Source: Acanthosepion esculentum
Lineage: Eukaryota > Mollusca > Cephalopoda > Sepiida > Sepiidae
Assembly: GCA_964036315.1 (NCBI GenBank)
Contig: OZ038479.1
Coordinates: 59,361,746 to 59,425,745, forward strand
Length of the DNA stretch: 64,000 nucleotides
Direction of reading: 5' to 3'
Positions within the stretch are counted from its first letter, which is position 1. Every line of letters begins with the position of its first letter. Both the position numbers and the translations under genes were made by a program. Shown one piece after another: positions 48,051 to 60,165 of the stretch. The notes under the pieces were generated by a model, which did no database searches, had not been told where the DNA came from, and saw nothing but the letters and a program-made list of their open reading frames with translations.

Positions 48051-48679
48051 CCCCACCAATTAAAAAAGCAATACCTAAAATTAAAATGCATTTTAGAAGG
48101 GCAAAAACCCATCTTGAAGCTTTGATTTTAGTTTTAATTCCAAGTTAATAGATTAAATTTAGGTACATCCAAATAAAAGCTGTACCTAAGTTTTAAAATT
48201 ATTTTTTAATAATGAAAAATTTTTTGTGGTTCATTTAATTTAGTTTTTTAATTGCAAGTTAATAGATTAAATTTAATATTTTCAATAAGTAAAACACTTT
48301 ACTGTATTTCCAAATTAATTTAAATTGATTGAAAAACATTTTAGAAATCCTTACAATCACTGCAAGTCACCTGTATTGAAAAATATCTGTCAACACTACA
48401 TAATTTTGTTTATTAAAAATATACTTCAAATATATACAATATGCACTTCTGAACCTTTATTGGAGAAAGTTTAACCAATTTAAAATTTGATTTGAAACAA
48501 ATATTACACTTTGTTTAAAAAAGCATTTTTTACCATGGAAATGCATGTTATGACACATCTTCATCTATATTGATATCTAAGAAATAGAAAAAATTATTTA
48601 AATATATAAAAATGCTTCTATTCATTCTTATACATGTTTGTGGAGATAGAATCGTGTATATATTGAACAAATTGTGATG
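48051..48679. other. AT-rich DNA upstream of zinc-finger unit 3
   Basis: No gene. From about 48.5 kb similarity to 6.05-6.19 kb is visible (ttcttatacatgtttgtgg / ttcttatacatctttgtg, agatagaat), so the duplicated unit starts before the acceptor block. Confidence 0.5.
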
Positions 48680-49114
48680 ATAAATCAATCTTGTTTCACT
48701 AAAAAATTGTTTAATCTTGTTGCTGCTACTGTATTAACAAACTAACCTTAATATATAACTGGATGTATCTATTATAATTGTAGATTGCTTTCATGTATTA
48801 TTCAGTACGTAAGTTATATTCGTTTTTTGTTATTTACAGATGTTCTGGTTGTACAGTAATCACAATGGTTATTATAAAGAACTTTGATGAAGGAAAGGAC
48901 ATTTCACTTTCCCTGAAGAACAAAAATGTATTCTGCAGTGTTCAAGTAAAATTTATGGATCAACATTTTCTAAAACATGACAATGAAATTTGACTGGCAA
49001 GAAATGATTTAATTTGAAACGTGTGCTTCTCTTTTCTACAAAACATCATTAAACAGAAGAGATAGGCCATCCTCGTGTGCTATTCGGTAATCTTTAGGAA
49101 CATTTAAAGGCCAG
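48680..49114 (+). promoter_or_regulatory. Conserved 5' region of zinc-finger gene 3: acceptor and leader
   Basis: Third copy of the block. The acceptor AG is at 48838-48839 (tgttatttacag). The leader starts ATGTTCTGGTTG, opening a 15-codon upstream ORF whose reading is similar to copy 2 (MF-x-Y-xN--YY). In another frame, VIIKNFDEGKDISLS runs to NNE-like residues; the same frame is open in copy 1 but has a stop in copy 2. The ATG of the zinc-finger ORF is 275 bases past the acceptor. Confidence 0.65.
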
Positions 49115-49804
49115 ATGGAAACACACATTAGAAAGAAAACAATTTCTTGTGAAGTTTGTGGATATACATTTTCAGGGAAGTCAAATTTAGTGAGACATAT
49201 GCGAACACACACTGGAGAGAAACCATATTCTTGTGAAGTTTGTGGAACTGCATTTTCACAGAAGCCAGATTTGGTTGTTCATATGCGTACTCACACTGGT
49301 GAGAAACCTTATTCTTGTGAAGTTTGCAGGTCTGCATTTTCACGGAAGTCAAATTTAGTTAGACATATGCGCAAGCATACTGGAGAGAAACCTTATGCTT
49401 GTGAAGTTTGTGGCTCTGCATTTTCACAGAAGTCTTATTTTGTGTGGCATATGCGAACGCACACTGGAGAGAAACCATATTCTTGTGATGTTTGCGGATC
49501 CGCATTTTCCCAAAAGTCACATTTGGTGAGACATATGCATATACACACTGGAGAGAAACCATATAGTTGCGAAATTTGTGGAACTGCATTCTCACAGAAA
49601 CCACATTTGGTCGTTCACATTCATACTCACACAGGGGAGAAACCTTATTCTTGTGAAGTTTGTGGTTCTGCATTTTCACGGAAGTCAGATTTAGTCAGTC
49701 ATATGCGTAATCACACTGGAGAGAAACCATATTCCTGTTTAGTTTGTGCATCTGCATTTTCACAGAAATCACATTTGGTGATACATATGCGAACACACAC
49801 TTGA
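49115..49804 (+). CDS. C2H2 poly-zinc-finger protein 3 (8 fingers)
   Basis: 229-codon single-exon ORF, starting METHIRKK at the shared position. Eight intact CX2CX12HX3H fingers, all joined by canonical TGEKP linkers. Helix contacts (-1,2,3,6): GSNR, QPDV, RSNR, QSYW, QSHR, QPHV, RSDS, QSHI. Finger 7 (RSDS) has the same contacts as fingers 3 and 5 of protein 1. No effector domain is present. Best preserved of the three in linkers and cysteines. The stop occurs right after the last finger, where the linker Gly codon GGA appears as TGA (H-T-stop). Expected role: nuclear DNA-binding protein; targets unknown. Confidence 0.87.
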   Translation: METHIRKKTISCEVCGYTFSGKSNLVRHMRTHTGEKPYSCEVCGTAFSQKPDLVVHMRTHTGEKPYSCEVCRSAFSRKSNLVRHMRKHTGEKPYACEVCGSAFSQKSYFVWHMRTHTGEKPYSCDVCGSAFSQKSHLVRHMHIHTGEKPYSCEICGTAFSQKPHLVVHIHTHTGEKPYSCEVCGSAFSRKSDLVSHMRNHTGEKPYSCLVCASAFSQKSHLVIHMRTHT

Positions 49805-50240
49805 TCATTCATCTGTGTACTCACTTTACAAGTTTGTAGGTCTGCATTTCCAGCAAAGACAAATTTAGTGAGACATTTGCAAAAGCACACTGGAGAAAGA
49901 CTTTATTCTTTTGAATTTTGTGGATCTGCATTTTTATGGACGTCACATTTAGTAGGCCACGTGTGCACACTGAAGAGAAACCACATTCTTGTGGTGTTTG
50001 TGAATCTGCATCCACAGACAAATTTATTGTACCACGTGTGAATACACACTTGAAAGTAACCATATTGTGGAGTTTGTGAATTTGAATAAATACCTTGTAA
50101 TGATTGTGAATCGGCAGTTTCAAACCAGTCATATTTAGTGCACCATATGCAAATGAACACTGGAAAGAAGCCATATTCTTGTGAAGTTTATGGATCTGCA
50201 TTTTCACAGAAATTATGATGAGGCATCAGCAAACTCACAA
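49805..50240 (+). pseudogene. Fossil zinc fingers downstream of gene 3
   Basis: Half-fingers and shifted fingers continue for ~430 bp (gtttgtaggtctgcatttcc, gaattttgtggatctgcat, the gaagtttatggatctgcat half finger near 50.18 kb), ending in a Met-rich scrap near 50.24 kb where similarity to copies 1 and 2 is lost. Confidence 0.82.
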
Positions 50241-52985
50241 TGGTATAAAAATAGGACATTTATAAAATATAAATTGATCAACTTAAATGACTCTTTGCGG
50301 TTGATATGCCACAAAACAAAACAAACAAACAAACAAACAATAAATTGATCAAAGACTTTTGGTTTTTAAATTATGAAAATCTATAACTTTTGAAATATAA
50401 ACATTTGAAGCTGACAAAAAACATTTTCCTGAAAATATCGGGTCAGTATTTTTGTGTTTTCATTGATAAAATTCCATTTAATAAAAACTATTCACAATCA
50501 AGCAATGAAATTTGGCATGTATATGTAAAATTTACTGGTGAATGTCATACCATTAAAAAGAAGATGGCTCAACATTTGAGCACTTCATGTAAGTTTTAAT
50601 GAACTGATCCCCTAATTAAATTTGTTTAATTTGCAATTGCTCTCACTTAATCTTCCAAAATGAATTGTTTATCATCCACACAGATGAAGAACAGTAAAAA
50701 AAAAGATTTATTAAGAAGTTTAGAAGCTTCATTAATAATTAAAAAGTACATTGTATTGTCATAAATATTTTAAAAACCAGGGAAAATATGAAGCCAAGAA
50801 CCAAGGCTGGAACAATCTCAAACTGTTGAACAAAAGCCTATATTTATTCACAAAAATGTTTATATAGACATAAATATATAAGTATATGTAAAGCAATATA
50901 CCTTTAGAAATATGAGGTCATGTATGTTGAGTAAACCAGTTGGATGTAAGAAGCATCTTTGAGCATGATATAGTGTCCAACATGGACTGGGGCTTCTGGA
51001 TTTAGTGAAATATATATTGGGCATCTATTGCACAAGAATCCAGTTTGAGAGGTCATTTAGAGATACCCAATTTTAGTCCTGGTTCCATAAAATGAATCTC
51101 AAACATGTCCTCTTTGAATTATACCAGGGAACCACCCATGCTCATAAGCTACTGCTTACCCACACGTCCACTTGAATAGTATCATGTGATGCAAGGTCCA
51201 CCATTTCAACAGTTCTCTTGCTTTTTTCCCTTGCTTCTTTCTTCTTCTCCATTGCTGCCTCCACATCTGTCAGCAAATTTTCTTCAGTGCCCATGCTAAG
51301 TTCATCATTCTGTTTCTCTCTAAGCCATTTACCTCTTTATTTTGCTTTCCTCTGCAACCACTTTCTGTCTCCAGCTTATAAAGTTAACAACCATTTACTT
51401 ACATCCTGCCCACAAGCCTTCAGCATTAATGAAGTCGTGTGGAAATGTGAAGATGCACGACGGTGACTTTTCTGACTACTAAGTTTCCAAAGTGACGTTC
51501 AGATGTCAACTTATCCATACCACTTCCCTTAGTGTGGACAGCCTCTACTACAGCTGGTGGGCAACTGTAAATGACCCCTAGCAAAAAGTTCTGCTGATTT
51601 ACCATACACTTCAGGAAAACCTTCAAGAATCTGTTGATAGTTTAAAGCAAGAAGGTGTGGTAAGATTCAATGGGCTTGAAAGCTGCAGCACACAAAGGAT
51701 TGGCATTAGGAAACTCTCTTTCAGTAACAATTGCCGTATATATTGCCATTTCTATATCGTTACACATTCGCAGTATATACTTATACAACTCAAGGTACAT
51801 AGTATCTTGAGTCAGCATAAAACTCCAAAATGGATTTGTAAATTTTGTGTAAGTAACTGCATGTGCAATGACAATGGCAAAAACTTTTTTTAAAAAAACT
51901 GAGCGTTGCTAAAAATCAACAAATAAGCAACTTATTGGATGATTTTCACGTCAACTGAATGCTGAATTCAAAATTATTATTATTATCATTAATAATAATA
52001 ATCTCCAAAGGAAAGGTTTTATGAGCAATCTATGAATTAATCTGACGGATTTGTTTATCACTCAAAAAGGTTAACTGAAAATGAGTCTTGAAATGTTTGC
52101 AATTATTAAGTTAAAAGTAACTATTATTATTATTATTGTGCACCTGATTTTCTTTATTTCAAGTTTCAATAAAATTTAAATATATTTTTGAAAGATTTTC
52201 TAACAAACAAATTATTTTTCCTACTTAAAAAGACAATGCTTATCATGATGTAAACACGGCTAAGTTTAAAAAATCAACCAACATTTTTTATCGCAAAGTT
52301 TTTTTTTCTAGTGCAACGGTGCATATTTTACTTGTTATTCCCTTAAATCTTTTTAGGCCAGTCAATTGCACTTTTTCATCCACAAATTAAATGTTTGAAC
52401 TTAAATTTCTAGTCACAATATCTCCCTCACCCTGAATGAATAATGTTACATCAAGGCAGCATCTCTAAGTGGTGAGAACGAATGGATAATTTTCAGTAAA
52501 TCTTTGTTGATGGTGTGCATTTGTTATGGATTTCCAAAGAACTTTTATGATAATTACATGGAAAAAAATTTCAAAACGTCTGTTTCACTGATTTAAGTGT
52601 TTGAATTTTTTAAAAGAAAAATTACTGAACCACAGCAGTTGAACTTTGATAACCGATTACATCCAAACTCAAACATATATTACCTTAAACATTATTCTTG
52701 ATTTTTTAAAGCCAAATTTGACCAAATTCCTGCCACTGTGTGCTTTGGAATCAAGCTAAACATACTAGTACCCTTTATCGTGCCCCCCCCAAATGGTTTT
52801 ACAATATTCATAATTTTTTTTTTATCCCACTGATAAAAAATTATAAAAACACAATACGCATATAAACAACATTGATAAACATAGATAAATCAATTTGATG
52901 TATGGTTTGACAGGATTTTATGGGTTTATAGCGAATTTATGAGTGTCTTTCCGATAGGTACTCCAAAAATGTTTTAGTGACATTT
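50241..52985. other. Insert between fossil fingers and their detached tail
   Basis: Contains an (AAAC)n tract at about 50313-50340. 51.2-51.65 kb is richer in GC; on the minus strand it includes a charged helical frame (NLLTDVEAAMEKKKEAR, ~51.2-51.3 kb) and a 66-codon frame (51626-51426) of no known family. It may be a decayed gene or element, but I cannot name it. (ATT)n tracts lie near 51.97 and 52.12 kb. No convincing gene otherwise. Confidence 0.4.
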
Positions 52986-53470
52986 TACAAACAGTGAGCA
53001 TTGCTATACACACTAGAGAAACAAAATGTTCTTGTGATGTTTGCTTATATAAATCTTCAGACAAATCAGTTTTTGTGCATCATGTGAATATACAGTAGAT
53101 AGAAACCTTATCTTTGTGCCTATTTACTTTCTGCATTCATAAAAAAATTCAATTTTAGTGCATCATGTGTAAACCGACATGCAAAAAAGCATATTCTTGA
53201 GAGTTTTGTGGACATGCCTTTTCTGAAAAGTCCTATTTCATGTGCAATATGGAACATATGCTTGTAAAAATTGTATTATTTTCAAATACTGCAAAATTCA
53301 ATAGAAATGTATTATACAGTGGGGAAAGAACATTTTTGTGAAAGGTATATTCAGGATTTTATGGGAATTTCCAACTAAAAAGTCACTTGAAAACATCCCC
53401 TGCTTTAGATCTTGACTATTAGAAGCAACATGTTTCTCATTTCATGTTTCACCTGAATTGTAACATTATT
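52986..53470 (+). pseudogene. Detached fossil-finger tail (copy 3 or a fourth unit)
   Basis: Sequence gagaaacaaaatgttcttgt-gatgtttg, caaatcagtttttgtgcatcatgtgaat, then tactgcaaaattcaatag, follows the very end of the arrays at 8.06-8.33 and 37.74-38.08 kb. It is separated from the fingers of gene 3 by ~2.7 kb of unrelated DNA. It is either the 3' end of unit 3 split by an insertion, or what remains of another unit. Confidence 0.72.
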
Positions 53471-56075
53471 AGTCTATTAAAATATATTAAAAATATTATT
53501 TTGTTTTTCATGCTGATTTTTGTTGTGTAATTTTGTAGACTTTAAATAATAATGTTTATAAATGGTTATCTGTCAGTGAGACATATGAGTAAATATTCAA
53601 ACTTTTTATTATCATTATATAAAGCCATAAAGACAAAATTTTCAGTGTTGTCTTATCTCATGGCAGAAAAAATAGACTTAAATCTTCTCAGATGAAACAC
53701 CATTATTATTAAATTTTTTCATTGTATTTTATATCTTTTTATCACAATCATATCTTTATATTCTCCAAACTTGCCGCATGCACAAATTATCAAGAATGTT
53801 ATCTACTGAAACCAAAGAAATGATTCTAAATATTACATATTTTTCTGTGCTGTATACACTTCCAAAGAACTAAGACAAGGTCAGAAAATAGGACACTCAC
53901 CATATCTTACCTTGATCATCTCTCATTAACTTTTACAATCTCTGACTATAGCAAGCAACTTTCACTGGCTTTACTTCTCTTATTTAACTCATGTATTTCA
54001 TAAAATTCTATGATAGTCGTATAAGATTGTGTGATAACACAACAATAGCATTATGTGAATATATTTTAATTATTTCTTATTACACCGCCCTTTTGTTTAA
54101 ACACCCTCTTTCTAAAGAGATTTATTTGTTACTACCATTATTTGGGAGGCAGGAAAACAGCTACATGAGTTGTATATTAGGTTGTGTAAAAAGTTTTTCA
54201 TATTCCAAGCTTTAATTAATAGCTCAAACCAATCAATGTGAGTGAGTTGGAGAGTTGTAGCCAGAGAGAGAGATGGTTGTCCAATGAAAATCGGCATGCT
54301 CTGTTCAAACATTGTGTATTAGAAAAATTCCACCCTTAAAGCAATTCACTTCTGACATGTTAGCACCATCAACATTACTTAAGACTTCTCTCCGTGTCTC
54401 ACTGGTAGAAAAGTAATGGTTGGGAGGAAGCAGACCATAGCAGTTGTACTATTTTACAGTTCATCTGTAAATGTTAATAATTTTTATACATTATTTTCTT
54501 CTGTTTGATAGGTTTATCTCTTTGTCAGCTGGAAACATTTGATCAAAATCTATGGCTTTTGAGTTTTTGATATGTAGCATAATGAACTTCATTCTGAGAT
54601 GACACATCCTGGTGAAGGAAATGAACCAAATGATGTTGATTGTACCGAATGCAAGCCACCTTCTCCAAAGTGTAGCCCCTGTCCCTGGTACAATATTTGA
54701 AACCCAGACTTGCATTTGGTGACCAGCACAATTACGGGTTATGTCTAGTGGTTGCCAGGGGTTGGATTATGCATAAGATTATTAATTTTTATGTGTAGTT
54801 TCTTATTAATCATTTTTCAGAAGTTTTATATATTTGTGAAACTTTCACCTGTAATGTACCATTATTTATATCTATTAAATATTATTAAAATTATTTTTAA
54901 GTTATATACATGTGTAGACTTGAAACATTCAAGTGTATAAAATGTTACCTATCAGTGAAGTGATGTTATTAGATATTCCAACCTTTTATTCTCTCAAGTT
55001 TAATGAATTGTTGAAAATGTTAATTTCCTACAGAATGAATTAAGTAAGAAATGAACTTCATTTTGCAACATTATTATTACACATATTAACCCACATAGTA
55101 TTTTTTAAAAATGAAGAAAAATTCTGTGCCAGACAATCTCTTGTGTGTGTATGTGTATGTGCATTTCTGATAATGTACATGCATATAAGTTTATGGGCTC
55201 TTGCTCAGTCTGCTTTAGGTTTGTCTATTGCTGGTCATATTGAATGTTTTGATGAAATAAAACACTCTCCACATCTTATATATTTTATCAACGAATTTAA
55301 CAAACACAGGCTGAACAAGCAATCTTCTCAGTCTTTCCTATTTACCTACTCTATTTATTATAATTCTATAATAGTAAAAATAAATTCATGGTGTGACTAT
55401 ATTTTAATTACTTTTTATGATACATCACATAATGTCAGTATGATTTCTGATTTCATATCAACAATATTTTTTCAAAAAATTAAAATATTAAAAATGTTAG
55501 TGTGATGTGAACAGAAACTCTCACTGCTAGAATTTGATCTCTGCTGGCTGATTCTGTTTTCTGTATTGTTTACCACTAGGCCACAAATCCTTTTATTTAC
55601 TGTAATGAAACTCCTACAATTATTAATTTTTGTCTGAATGAATCCAACAGTTGTCTCTTTTTAATATAATTTTCATAGGCTTTATATATTTTTCAACATT
55701 TTCAAACATTCACCTGTATTGTAACATTATTAATATCTGTTAAACAATATTAAAAATATTGTGTTCATAAATCAATACCTATTGATTATGAGGTATATTA
55801 TTCAATATTCAAACTTTTTATTCTGTTATTATATAAATATGAAATAAAAATATGTAAAGAAGTTTTCAGTGTTGTCTAGTGGCAAGAAAATATCATCTTA
55901 AATTTTCTCAGATGAAACATCATTTTTAAATTTTGAATTTTTTCATTATATTTTATATCTTTTTATCACAACAATCTTATCTTTACATTCTACAACCTTT
56001 AAGCATGCACCATTCTAAGAAATGATTTCAAGTATTTCATTTTGTTTGTATTCTGTGTATTCTTCAAGAGAAGTA
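53471..56075. repeat. Repeated copies of zinc-finger 3' flank
   Basis: 53.47-53.87, 54.82-54.99 and 55.42-56.07 kb repeat the tail unit (aacattattar, tgtttttcatgctgat, ttttcagtgttgtct, cagatgaaacaycatt). 55.01-55.15 kb is duplicated at 57.63-57.76 kb. 55.19-55.44 kb resembles 63.74-64.0 kb. 54.5-54.75 kb is slightly GC-richer with no identified content. No coding gene is recognised; ORF 55143-55505 is a repeat read-through. Confidence 0.65.
55519..55590 (-). repeat. tRNA-like SINE remnant within the 3' flank
   Basis: The minus strand reads TGGCCTAGTGGTAAAC (a good RNA polymerase III A box) and, about 35 bases on, agatcaaattctagcag, a weakened B box. Counterparts lie at 38695-38740 (better B box, gagttcaaattc), about 12.0 kb and 8.97 kb, so this sequence was carried along by the duplications. 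Confidence 0.55.
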
Positions 56076-57604
56076 CAACTTGTCTGAAGTTAATAAGAAA
56101 TACATATAAACTTCAATAATTCAAATCTGGTTAGAAACAAATTGACAAATTTTAAACAATTAATTTAGATGTCAAAAGAAAGCCTGAGTTAAAAATTTTA
56201 GGTGGTTTTATTGAAGTTATTTGATGTATTTTAAAAAACTGAGATTTGAACTTATTAAGCAAAACCAAACAATCACATTTTACTTCAATAAAAAGGTAAT
56301 AAAATCATCAAAAATTCATCAACACCTATAATGGAACAAATAAATAAAAATAAGTCTTTGAGTCCTTTATGTTTTAATATAGTCACCCTTCTTCTCAAAA
56401 ACAACCAATAATCTATTATCTATTGGTTTTGTTAATTTTTTTACTTCAGCAGGTAAAGTTTCTGACATGGTAGTTTTAATTGCTTCCCATAGGTCTGCTT
56501 TGCTGTTATATTGTTTGCCACCTTCATATAATTTCATCATCACAATTGACCATAGATTTTTGATTAGATTCAGATCAAGACTTGATGGTGGCCATTCCAT
56601 TATCTTCTGTCCTGTAAATCTTTTATGCTCAAAGAATTCACTGGTAACCTTAGATACATGAGAAGGAGAACGGCCATGCATAAATACACACTTCACTTTG
56701 AAACTACGAGAATGGGACTTGTACCATGCAAAGAAAGTCTTGTTCATACTCCTTCATCAACTTTTAATGGTCCAATAATTGGTTGGTCAACAATTCCAGG
56801 CCATATCATAACACTACCACCTCCATGTTGCCTTTCTTTAGTCACAGGTACATCTGAATTGAATAAAATCCATCATTGGGCCCATCCATCAGCTCCATCA
56901 AATGTCATTTGAGATTCAGCCATGAAAATTACTTTGGAAAAGTCAATTTTCATGTATTTCTTGGCCCAATATTGAAGCTTTAAAATATTTGTTTTAGGGA
57001 GAGGAGGTGGCCTAGGATGTTTTTTTTTTTTTTACAGATCCCAATTCACAAAGTATTCTACACCTTTTGTCTTCCTTGACTGCCTCAATTCCAGCCTTTT
57101 CAAAGATCTGTGCACTGGTCAAAAGTGGTTGTTTTGCTATAACTTGCTTTAGTTTACATTTATCTTGAAGAAGCAAGTTCTCAAAGCCTTTTCCTTTGCT
57201 TCAAGTTCTCAACTTATATTTTCAGCAGCCTTCTTTATCATGCGATGATCTCTGCAAAGCTCCTTTGATATCTTGAACATGAACAACTTTGTTATTTTCT
57301 GTTTTTCAGCAGTTGTTAGATGCTTTCCTTTACCCATGTTCTGGACATAGATTATGGACAACAAAAATAGTTTTATTAGATTACAGAGGTCTTAAGCTAA
57401 TATTAGTTTAATCTGCATACTAACTTCAATCAGTTCATTTTCATAAATTCCAAATATCTCAAAAACTAACCATTAAAAATAGCAGAAAATTTAGTTAAAT
57501 ATTTTACGAAGGGTGGACATGGAGAAGTTCAAATTTGACAAATATTGGTTCAGAACTTTTTGAGTTATTGAGGTTTGATTTGCATAATAACTTCAGACAG
57601 GCTG
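56076..57604 (-). mobile_element. Tc1-like DNA transposon with both TIRs and TA duplication
   Basis: 1.53 kb element bounded by TA at 56074-56075 and 57605-57606. The outer ends are inverted: left caacttgtctgaagtt..., right reading inward cagcctgtctgaagtt.... Similarity continues for about 80 bp in each arm (56076-56158; 57525-57604) through ...aayctcaataaytcaaa. Between them lies a transposase relic on the minus strand. The flanking DNA resumes the duplicated 3'-flank unit, so it inserted after the duplications. Confidence 0.88.
56367..57337 (-). pseudogene. Tc1-family transposase, inactivated
   Basis: Starts MGKGKHLTTAEKQKI at 57337 and continues K-E-L-C-R-D-H-R, an N-terminal helix-turn-helix. 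It then shifts frame, later giving KVIFMAESQMTF (~56.92 kb) where Tc1 enzymes have FSDES. Next is the 126-codon frame (56747-56367) with MHGRSPSHVSK (normally HDNAPSH), MEWPPSSLDLNLIKNLWS (normally NPIENLWS) and a C-terminal NRLLVVFEKKGDYIK. All three catalytic acids are thus replaced (Ala, Gly, Lys), and frameshifts interrupt the protein. The normal role is cut-and-paste transposition at TA sites; this copy cannot do it. Confidence 0.88.
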
Positions 57605-57606
57605 TA

Positions 57607-59160
57607 ATTACCATATGAAATGAATTGTTGAAAATGTTAATTTCCCACAGAATGTATTAAGAAATGAACTTCATTTTGTGACATTAGAGATATTAACCTC
57701 AAGAGTGTGTTTTAAAAATGAAGTTAAATTCTGTACTAAGCAATCTCTTCGTGTGTATGCCTATTTTAGTTATTTGCTTCTATTTTTGTATTGATAAAAC
57801 GGAAATGGCAACTCACGTGTTTACCCATCAATATAAACTTATTAAAAAGATTTTGACATTGAAATAAATTATTTTATCAAATGTTTTACATTCTTATTTA
57901 TAATTTTCTCAGTTTACTATTTTTGAATAAAAACATTTTTTCACATAATATATAATGAAACCGAGTGGACAGTATCACATTAATTATAAAAATGATTTCA
58001 TTTTCAGTATGGGTTTTTTTATTAATTGTTAACTGTTAGTTTACTAAATATTTCAGTTGCTTTAACAGATAAACGTTCAGCTGTCAGGTTTGTACCACTG
58101 CTGATAGACCTAAGTAGATGGTCATAGGAAATGATCTTATCTTCTCTTAGGCATTAATGAAGGTTTGTTTTTACTGGACACAGATGTCTGCAATAGATAA
58201 TGGTGCTTCTAAATCTAATTGCACACATTTCAGAGGATATGACACTCCCAAACATTCTTACTTTGCAGGTACCAATTATTACTGGCAAGCTTCTGAAAAA
58301 TATGGAAATTTTAATTAATATAACAATTTATGAGGAAGAAAAATCCATAAATTTGAATATTTGAAGGACTATGTATGATCAGGTTTGCTAGATTGTCTTT
58401 TTTGACGCTAAATTTCTGAAATCTGACTTTTTTCATGTTGGTTTGGCACCAAAGAATTGATTTGGCTTATTTTTTGACATGCTAAACTATATAATAAACA
58501 GTATATTACAATATATGCTACAATCTTTTCTTTTTTTTTTTATCCTCAATGAATCACCTGAATTATTGGAAATTTCAGTCCTCCCAGAAATTTATTGTAA
58601 AAAAAATAAAAAATAAAATAAAGATTCTTTTGTAAACCTAAGACAATTTCAGCAGATCATCAAAAGGAAGAAATATCTCTTTCATAATTCTCTATTATAT
58701 AAATAAATAAATAAAAAACTAATACCCGTTTTTTTCTGGTCTTTCACATGCCCAGTCCTCTTTCCCAATGTTTCTTTTATAAGTATAAGTTCTTTAAATG
58801 GAAAAAAAAATAGTCTTACTTTTTTTACGGATACACATACTAAAAAAATGAATAATTAATAAAACAGTTATTATTCTATTATTAGATTTAATAAGTTAAG
58901 TAAAAAAAAACTTCAATTAAAAAAGTTAAATTTCATTAAATTAAAATAAATTTATCGAAAAACGTTTTTAACCAAAGCATTTCAAAATTATAAAAAGAAA
59001 ACACTAAAAAAACAAGATTTTTCCAGCGAATCATACTTGTTTGACTATTGTTATTTAAATAAATTAAATTTCCGAATACGTCTTATTTGGCTTTAAATAA
59101 AAATTTTAATCTGACACACCTGAAGAAACTTCAGGCATGATTTTGTTTTGTATATTCCAT
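57607..59160. other. AT-rich flank with duplicated pieces
   Basis: 57.63-57.76 kb repeats 55.01-55.15 kb (tgttgaaaatgttaatttcc, gaaatgaacttcattttg, caatctcttcgtgtgtatg). 58.13-58.26 kb repeats parts of 14.56-14.64 and 41.11-41.16 kb (gatctcatcttctcct-like; acatttcagaggatatga). No gene. Confidence 0.5.
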
Positions 59161-59164
59161 AAAT

Positions 59165-59470
59165 GTGATGATTTTAAACACAAGGAACCAAATCTTGTTT
59201 AACACCGTTTACTTTTTTTTTTACCTTCCATAATCAAGTGGAAGATTGATTCTCTCAAAAATAATTTCTTGTTTATATTGTCTTTTTTGTTTCTGTCATT
59301 CATTTACATTTTGACATTATGAACTGAATGAACACTACAACAAACAATTTGGTTAGTTTGACAAAGAAATCACAACAAAAATCATTTGAACACAAAAATC
59401 ATCCCGTTTTGTTTTGTTCATTGAATTTTCTGATTTGAAAGGTAAGTGAAACAACGAATACAAATAATTT
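59165..59470 (+). repeat. Exon-1-like repeat, copy D
   Basis: Fourth copy: acacaaggaaccaaatcttgt hairpin region, gacattatgaactgaatgaacac, aatcacaacaaaa...catttgaacac, and a strong donor gaaagGTAAGTGA (GT at 59442). No zinc-finger acceptor block lies downstream in this window, so its partner gene, if any, would be beyond the right edge. Confidence 0.58.
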
Positions 59471-60040
59471 TGATAAAAAAAAAGAAATCTTACTGACATA
59501 CAACAGTTTTCATTTCTTTTTATTCCCTGTTAGAGTGTTTAGCAAAATGAAAATAAATTCAGCTATGATTCACTTTCATCATGTCAGATATTTTTTAATT
59601 TTAATAATTTTATTTTAAATTAAAATTTAATTTTTTAAACAGTACTCAAGGAAATTCGTATGCTTTTAGCTTTTTTGTTTATGACGTTTTTGTTTTTATT
59701 TTAATTCAGTCACAGTTGAGTAAAGTGAGTTTGGACATGTCAATAAAAAAATAGCATCTCGATATTAGACTTTGTTTTTTTTTTTTTTAATTAAAATTTC
59801 CCATGTTAATCTTTTATTATTGGAAAGATTATGGAATACAATTGATAATTTTGGTTTTGGAGTTTTAAAAAGCATGATTATTTACAAAAAATATTTAAAA
59901 AAACAAAAGAGCTTCAATGCTTCATTATAAAAAAAAACAACACTTGTCATTGCGTTTCTAAATTTAAACAAATTTACCAAATAAAAATTCAATACAAACT
60001 TCACTTTTATAAGTGTCTGAAGACTTCTTTTGGTTTTGCG
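59471..60040. other. AT-rich DNA, no gene recognised
   Basis: Homopolymer-rich sequence after copy D. Confidence 0.5.
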
Positions 60041-60041
60041 C

Positions 60042-60165
60042 AGTAATTGAGACGAGTATGATCACTAAGAAAGCCGTTAACTAAGTAAGCTCCAGCACAT
60101 GATTTCTCTGAGACAAATGTATGTAAATAACGCCACCCGACGCGAATGAGTCTGAAATATAAATA
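60042..60165. repeat. Foldback element, partial copy (loop and one arm, inverted)
   Basis: Matches the reverse complement of the loop and left arm of the 21.4 kb element: cgcagtaattga, aagccgttaac, acaaatgtatgtaa, cgacgcgaatgagt. The loop sequence, not only the arms, is therefore conserved between copies. Confidence 0.7.

Noticed and set aside
55143..55505. 120-codon + strand ORF
   Set aside because: It lies in a repeat also found at 63.7-64.0 kb, where the frame is not kept, and it shows no domain.
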